NCBI RefSeq assembly: GCF_030867095.1
Contig: NC_081831.1
Coordinates: 71,686,716 to 71,750,715 of the forward strand
DNA length: 64,000 nt
Direction of reading: 5' to 3'
Source: Alligator mississippiensis
Lineage: Eukaryota; Chordata; Crocodylia; Alligatoridae
The position numbers were made by a program, and so were the translations under genes. Positions 59,164 to 64,000 of this stretch are shown piece by piece; within the stretch, counting starts at the first letter, position 1; each line of letters starts with the position of its first letter. The notes beneath the pieces are model-generated. The model had not been told where the DNA came from, made no database searches, and saw nothing but the letters and a program-made list of their open reading frames with translations.

Positions 59164-59945
59164 GGGGTGTGCAAAGCGGGCCATATTTGATTTGGATTTG
59201 GCCTGAATCAGGGACAGTGATTCGATCTGTTGGTTCAGATCACTGTCCCCAATTCGATTCGGCTGAATCCGAATCTGAAGATTCGATGCTGATTCAGAGA
59301 ATCAATGATTCAGCCATAGATACAGCTTTAAATGTTTGGGGTTTTTTTTACATATCTCAAGGTATCAGGCATGACTCGTGAGTGCTGTGATGGTGGGGTG
59401 GATGGAGTGTCCCACAGGAGTGTGGAGGACCCCCCCACATGCTTGGTAATACTTCCGGGCCAATTACAGGTCCGCTGGGGAGCACATAGGGGAGCCCCCC
59501 TGTGCCCCCTCAGCTCAGCAATCAGCCATGGGGGGAACTTGGGTGCCCCCCAGACCCAGGAGACACCAGTCACTGAGCCAGGAGGGCACAGGGGGCCCCC
59601 CAGCACGCTCCTTGGCAGACCTGGAAGTGGACCAGAAATGCTTCTGGTCCACTTCTGGGTCTGCTGTTGAGTGTGCTGGGGAGCACCCCCCACCCCAGCA
59701 CTCCTGTGGGACGCTCCATCTGCTCCAGCATCGCAGCGTTGATGAGCCACCTGGTACCTTGAGGTATACAGAAAAAACATTTAAAGCTGTGTCTATGTCT
59801 GAATCGTCGAATCGATTTGGAGGGTTCCAATTTGATTTGGCGAGATTAAAGGGTCTCCTGATTCAATTCGGACTCAGAGATTCAGCCACTGAATCAGGTC
59901 AAATCTCCGCCGAACCGAATCAGGGACCAAAGCTTCACACAGGCC
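59164..59945. mobile_element. Foldback element, 782 bp, TA-flanked
   Basis: TA lies at both borders (59162-59163 and 59946-59947). The ends are GGGGTGTGCAAAGC and, as reverse complement of the right, GGCCTGTGTGAAGC. The arms mirror each other in order. First come AT-rich GAATCGATTCGG-type words. Then CAGCTTTAAATGTTTGGGG (59321) faces its complement near 59790, and CTCAAGGTATC faces GATACCTCAAGGTACC-like bases near 59760. GATGGAGTGTCCCACAGGAG (59401) faces its complement near 59705. Near the centre GGAAGTGGACCAGAAATG meets CTTCTGGTCCACTTC (59640). There is no transposase. TA duplication suggests a Tc1/mariner-type donor, by inference. Frames of 150 residues on opposite strands are palindrome artefacts. 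Confidence 0.8.
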
Positions 59946-59947
59946 TA

Positions 59948-60919
59948 ACACAGAGCACTACCAGCAACTGCACCAGGGGATGAGAGGGAGCTGAGCCTCT
60001 TGCAGCATTAAAAGTCCCTATGTTCCTGGCAAATGATATCACCAAACTACAAATGTTGAGATGGGGTCTGGACTGGCCTGTGGTTCACGGTGAGGAGATC
60101 TAACCTGTGACCTGGCTAAGATCCTCAGTTTGCTGAGTTATTCCTATTTAAAGTAGACATTAAGGATACATTCAAACCAGTGTCTGACTGTAAAGGTATG
60201 TTTTCGACAGCCTGCATGGGTTTGTTCAGGGAGAGGATGCCTTCTTCCTTGATAAAAACCTTGCAAGTGATTTGTCTCTTTAGTTAGCACTCTGTCACCA
60301 ACCCTGACAGTTTCTAGCAAGCTGTAAGCTTCTAGGTAAACAAATAACTCACCCGGGACAGAAGTGTGCCAGGAGATGCAGCCCTGGCCAAGGGGCAGCA
60401 CATTGCTGCACTGCTGCGGGAACATGCTGGGTAAAGAATTACGGCTCTGCAAGCCACAATCCTGTCCCTGTGCCCCCTCTCGCTCTAGTGGGTGGTAATT
60501 TGCTGCTGGCCCGGACCAGAGTTATGTTTGTGAGCCACAAATTACACAAGGGAAGGAGAAAATACAATGCTCCGTGCAAAACCCTCTCCCATTCCACAGA
60601 AAATCATCTAACTGGCGCTTACTAGCACCTGTGCTGGAAGGGTAGATAGAAGGCAAAATGAAGATGTGGAAGTGAGCATGGAGACCAATCTGGGCTGTGC
60701 TAAAGAAGGTTTCCTTGGTCTGATGCTAAGCCATATGAGAGGGGTATCATAGGACAGCTGGACTGCAGCTGCCCTTGTTAGACATATTGATGCAGGGATT
60801 TGCCTCCTGAATTGTTGATTGGGAAACTGTTGTGAGCAGCCCACTTCATTCCTGCTTACCCGTACTGCAATTAATGAAACTCTCTTAGTCCTACAGAGAA
60901 GAAGGGTGCTTTTCTGCCT
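59948..60919. other. Non-coding, nothing recognised
   Basis: No gene recognised. The minus-strand frame 60144-60452 has no domain. Confidence 0.4.
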
Positions 60920-61060
60920 ACAGCACTGGACTCAAACTCAGACAGCTACAGTTCAGGTCCCAATTCTCCTACTGGCCGGTAACCACAGGAAACTCCCCTA
61001 ATATTCATGGGCCTTGATTCCTCCTTTCACTGCCTGTGTTGCTTGCTTAAGAGCATAATC
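60920..61060 (+). repeat. MIR-like SINE head
   Basis: CAGCACTGGACTCAAACTCAG, then GTTCAGGTCCCAATTCTCCT and ACTGGCCGGTAACCACAGG, follow the tRNA-like head and core of a MIR. GTTCAGGTCCC stands for the B box. Confidence 0.6.
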
Positions 61061-61332
61061 TCTGTAGGAGGGGCAGAAACAATCTCTTTGGGCATGTCTG
61101 CATAGCCAAATTAAGCACAATATACCTTAAGCACAATGCACCGCTCCACACAGGCTTCCTTCTAAACTACGAGCAGAGAGGCCAGGTGTGTGTAATGTTT
61201 TGGGTGAGCAAATTAAGGCTACAGAGGAACAGTGCCAAATAACCCACCCATCACACCACATGCTGCTTCCATTTTAGGAGCCAGTTCGTTCAGAGACGTG
61301 CAGGGTGCTTGTGGGTACCATAGCCTGGCACA

Positions 61333-61578
61333 GGGCACGTCTACACGAGATGCTAAAAGCGCAGTAGACTAATTCTACTGCACGTTAGCGCATCACGGCG
61401 AGAGTCGTGCTAATGCACAGCAGACTCAGTCTACTGCCCAGTAGCATCACTTAAAAGACATGCACCAATGCTACTGTGCTGTAACGCCCATTACCATGTA
61501 TTGTTAGTACCTGTTATTACAGGTACTAAACTCAGTGCACCATAATTACCGCACATTAATACATGTGTAGACGGGCTC
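61333..61578. mobile_element. MITE, 246 bp
   Basis: The left end is GGGCACGTCTACACGAG and the reverse complement of the right end is GAGCCCGTCTACACATG. ACA and ACG border it, a possible 3-bp duplication with one change. The interior holds hairpin pairs such as GCGCAGTAGACTAATTCTACTGC and GTACCTGTTATTACAGGTAC. It is related to 22704-23191 and 56794-57370. Confidence 0.72.
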
Positions 61579-63533
61579 ACGCTAACTTTCCTGTGGCTTT
61601 GTTGCTAATTGCTTTTCAGCAGCTAGCAAAGCAGAAGCTTGGTGTCAGTTGAGGCCCATAAAGAAAAACATATGAGCAAAATGTTGTCCTAAAGTGAGGT
61701 TATGGCTGGTAGTGTGCCAACTATTTATTCACTAGTTGTGCTCCCTATGTGAATTCAGAGTCATAGCCCATTGCTGTGGCAATGAAGATAAATTTGAACA
61801 GCTTTTATTCCTACGAGTACTTCAGACACCACGCAGACAAGGGGGCAAGAGTTTGCTTTTGCCTTGTTTTTTGTACCACTAAAAAACAAAGACCTGCCAC
61901 TGCATCTTGTGTGTACATTAATTGTCCTCACACGGGTGAGTAGGGCACTGACTTCACAACGGGTCCTAATCTATATTACACAATCCTTACTTCTCCACGA
62001 CGCACTGAAAACAGCTTGACTTTCAGATCTCAGGCTGGGGTCAGATCCCTAATTGCAAGTTAAGGGGGGAAAAAAATCTTTGGACTTGTAAATTGAGTCA
62101 GTTTGATTGGAACTCACTGAAAGATAACACCAGGATGCTGTTTTAAAAAGAGCCTTTTCAGACCACTTTAAAAAGATTGTAGATGGGAAAACACGAAGAA
62201 AAGAAATGACAGATTTCCTGTTCTATTTACTAACAGATTTTAACTTTTAAATGCATCAGAATGAGAAAAAAAAAAAGAAAGGACACGGAACAGATTCCAA
62301 ATTGTCATCCTATCTCCTACGATCGCACCTGTGTCTTGTTGACACTTGGTTGCATAACAAGAGATTATCAAGGTCAAAGCTAACCGTGGTATCTTTGTAG
62401 CATCAAGTGAATGTTGAAGTCGGTATCACAAGACACAGTAGATTTTATTTGCTCTGATAACTGCATCAGTAACTTCTTTTCAACGTATCTCTTCTGTTTA
62501 AAACATAGGTTGCGAAAAGCAAGAAATGCCCATTGGAACAGTAAGTAAAGAAGCACAGGAATATTTTCCAGGTAATAAAGAGAGGTCTTGAGCTATGCCA
62601 GTGAAATCAATGGGATTTCAGTGTAAGGCATGAATAAGAACTCTGGGATTTGGCCCTAAATCAGTTTAGCCAGTTTTCTACAAATTGAATTTTTACAATC
62701 TGGTGGAAGCTCTAATTATGCTGTCACAAAAATCTCAGTATTGTTGAAGTCTTATTCCTGAAGACTCCCAGAGAGGCATCTTTAAGGGATATTTTTTTCA
62801 ATTTGTTCCAGTAACGGACAAAGAGGAAGGTGTCAGATTATGGAAGGCAGTGAGAGTCGGGCATTCTCAATCACCTCTGCGACAGGGAAGCCAATACAGC
62901 AATCATGTTTGTTTTACTAAATCGCATTGAAGGCCAAAGCTCATAGCCTTTACTCCTTAATTCAAATAAAACTCCCACAGAAAGAGACAACTACAGATGT
63001 CTGGGTTCAGCTCAGTGTTGTAGACAAATTTGTATCATAAAACGTTGGTGTGGCAATGAAAAGAAAATGCAGATACAGAGGCGGTTAGGAATTTTCTGCT
63101 AAAATGGGTTTGTATCTGAAAAATGCCAGTTCTTCCAAAACTGCAGTGCTCCGTGGAAACATTTTGGGTTTTGATTTACTTTCACTAGAACAAAGATTTC
63201 TGCCTTCCTGATTTTCTGCCATCTTCCTTCATGGGCTGTCGGCAAGCCTGGGCGTTCAGTGTCCATGGCTCTGGGGCAGCGCAATCGTGTCGGCTGTCCC
63301 AGAGTGAAGAACCTCAGGGATTCCAGGGTTTATGTTTCGAGGGCTTCTGAGGGTGGGCATATGAGGTTTCCTACACTCAGACTGCTCTCAGCCTGGGGGG
63401 GCAGGCAAGCAGGGGTTGCCTCCTAGAAGTCAGGGGCAGATAGCTGCTCAGTTTTATTTCAGTTTCAATTGAAAAGAAATACTGATTTTTTTTCAGAAAC
63501 AAATATTTTTGTGAACCATGCTTGCAAACCTAA
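61579..63533. other. Non-coding; one old dispersed-repeat scrap
   Basis: No gene recognised. 62588-62660 (CAGTGAAATCAATGGGATTTC, then GGGATTTGGCCCTAAATCA) is a copy of the old amniote repeat seen near 15830. 61090-61110 (GGGCATGTCTGCATAGCC) is a lone MITE-like end. Confidence 0.45.
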
Positions 63534-63621
63534 CAGTGCTAACATTAGGGCACCCTACAGCACCCTTGAAAGGATCTCAAGCCACCCCAAGGTGCCATAG
63601 CACCCTGGGTGAGAATCACTG
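63534..63621. mobile_element. Possible tiny hAT-type MITE, 88 bp
   Basis: The left end is CAGTGCTAACATTAGGGCACC and the reverse complement of the right end is CAGTGATTCTCACCCAGGG. CAGTG ends are common among hAT elements, but the flanks do not show a matching 8-bp duplication. Confidence 0.4.
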
Positions 63622-64000
63622 CCCTTGAATCAGCTGTGTTTATTCTATTCCTTTCCACATCCAGTGAGAAGTGTTAGCTCCTACAAAGGGTGGAGGGCAG
63701 AGGACTCTGCTAGCCCTTCAGCACATCTACATGGTGGTTCTTCACCAGGAGGTTGACCAGTGAAACCATTCAGTGCGAGTTTCCTCCAGGTAGATCTCCT
63801 TCAGTGTTGAGCTGGTTTAGGTTTGGCTGGGTCTGGAGCCACTCATAAAATAAGAGGTGGAGGTCCCACCCTTGAGCAAATTTTAGGCCTATCTCAGCAA
63901 CCCGCTCTTCCTGGAGACCTAAAGGCATAATATGCCGGTCCATGTTTGTGCAGGTGTACCCACTTTGTTCATCTGTAATCAAGAATCCTGCAAGTCTTTT
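63622..64000. other. Non-coding end of window
   Basis: No gene recognised. The frame 63770-63982 on the minus strand has no known domain. Confidence 0.4.

Noticed and set aside
59328..59983. Overlapping 150-residue frames on opposite strands
   Set aside because: Expected from the self-complementary arms of the foldback element.

Overview
The window reads as vertebrate nuclear DNA that is almost entirely non-coding and rich in transposon fossils. I find no host protein-coding gene, rRNA, tRNA or CRISPR array that I can defend. Open frames are short, scattered and frequently open on both strands; the longest lie inside palindromic or GC-rich repeats. The repeat content points to a sauropsid, most probably a crocodilian such as an alligator (inference from repeat style, not from a database search). 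It includes several 5'-truncated CR1 LINEs, abundant MITEs with GGGCACGTCTACAC-like ends, and foldback elements with ends of the TAGGGGTGTGCAAAGC / GAATCGATTCGG type. It also has MIR-like remnants and tails resembling Penelope-like elements.

Region by region: 0.57-5.76 kb is one old LINE (called LINE-A here, with endonuclease plus reverse transcriptase). A CR1 fragment (1677-2120) and a complete solo LTR (3031-4192) are nested in it, each with readable target-site duplications. 6-16 kb is mostly anonymous, with two hammerhead-ribozyme-like motifs (6380-6417, 12122-12150) and a small hAT element with an 8-bp duplication (11065-11305). 16.57-17.5 kb is a second LINE-A fragment. 19-33 kb holds MITEs (19618-19874, 22704-23191, 25354-25680, 32434-32885) and a foldback element of about 1.08 kb (26079-27153). 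34.2-35.0 kb has TG/AG microsatellites and nested palindromes. 35-46 kb has old repeat remnants, a CR1 (39109-39424) and a foldback element of about 0.78 kb (42554-43332).

47.85-48.97 kb is a different LINE (LINE-B, minus strand) split by a 348-bp hAT-like insertion. 50.7-55.6 kb has two longer CR1 copies that still show the FADD reverse-transcriptase motif. 56.8-61.6 kb carries two more MITEs and the clearest foldback element (59164-59945, flanked by TA).

There is no operon-like organisation. What ties the window together is a layered insertion history. LINE-A and LINE-B are the older layer; CR1, the LTR and the hAT-like element inserted into them. The most unusual content is the set of long inverted-repeat (foldback) elements and the hammerhead-like cores. 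I did not find a convincing new cellular system.
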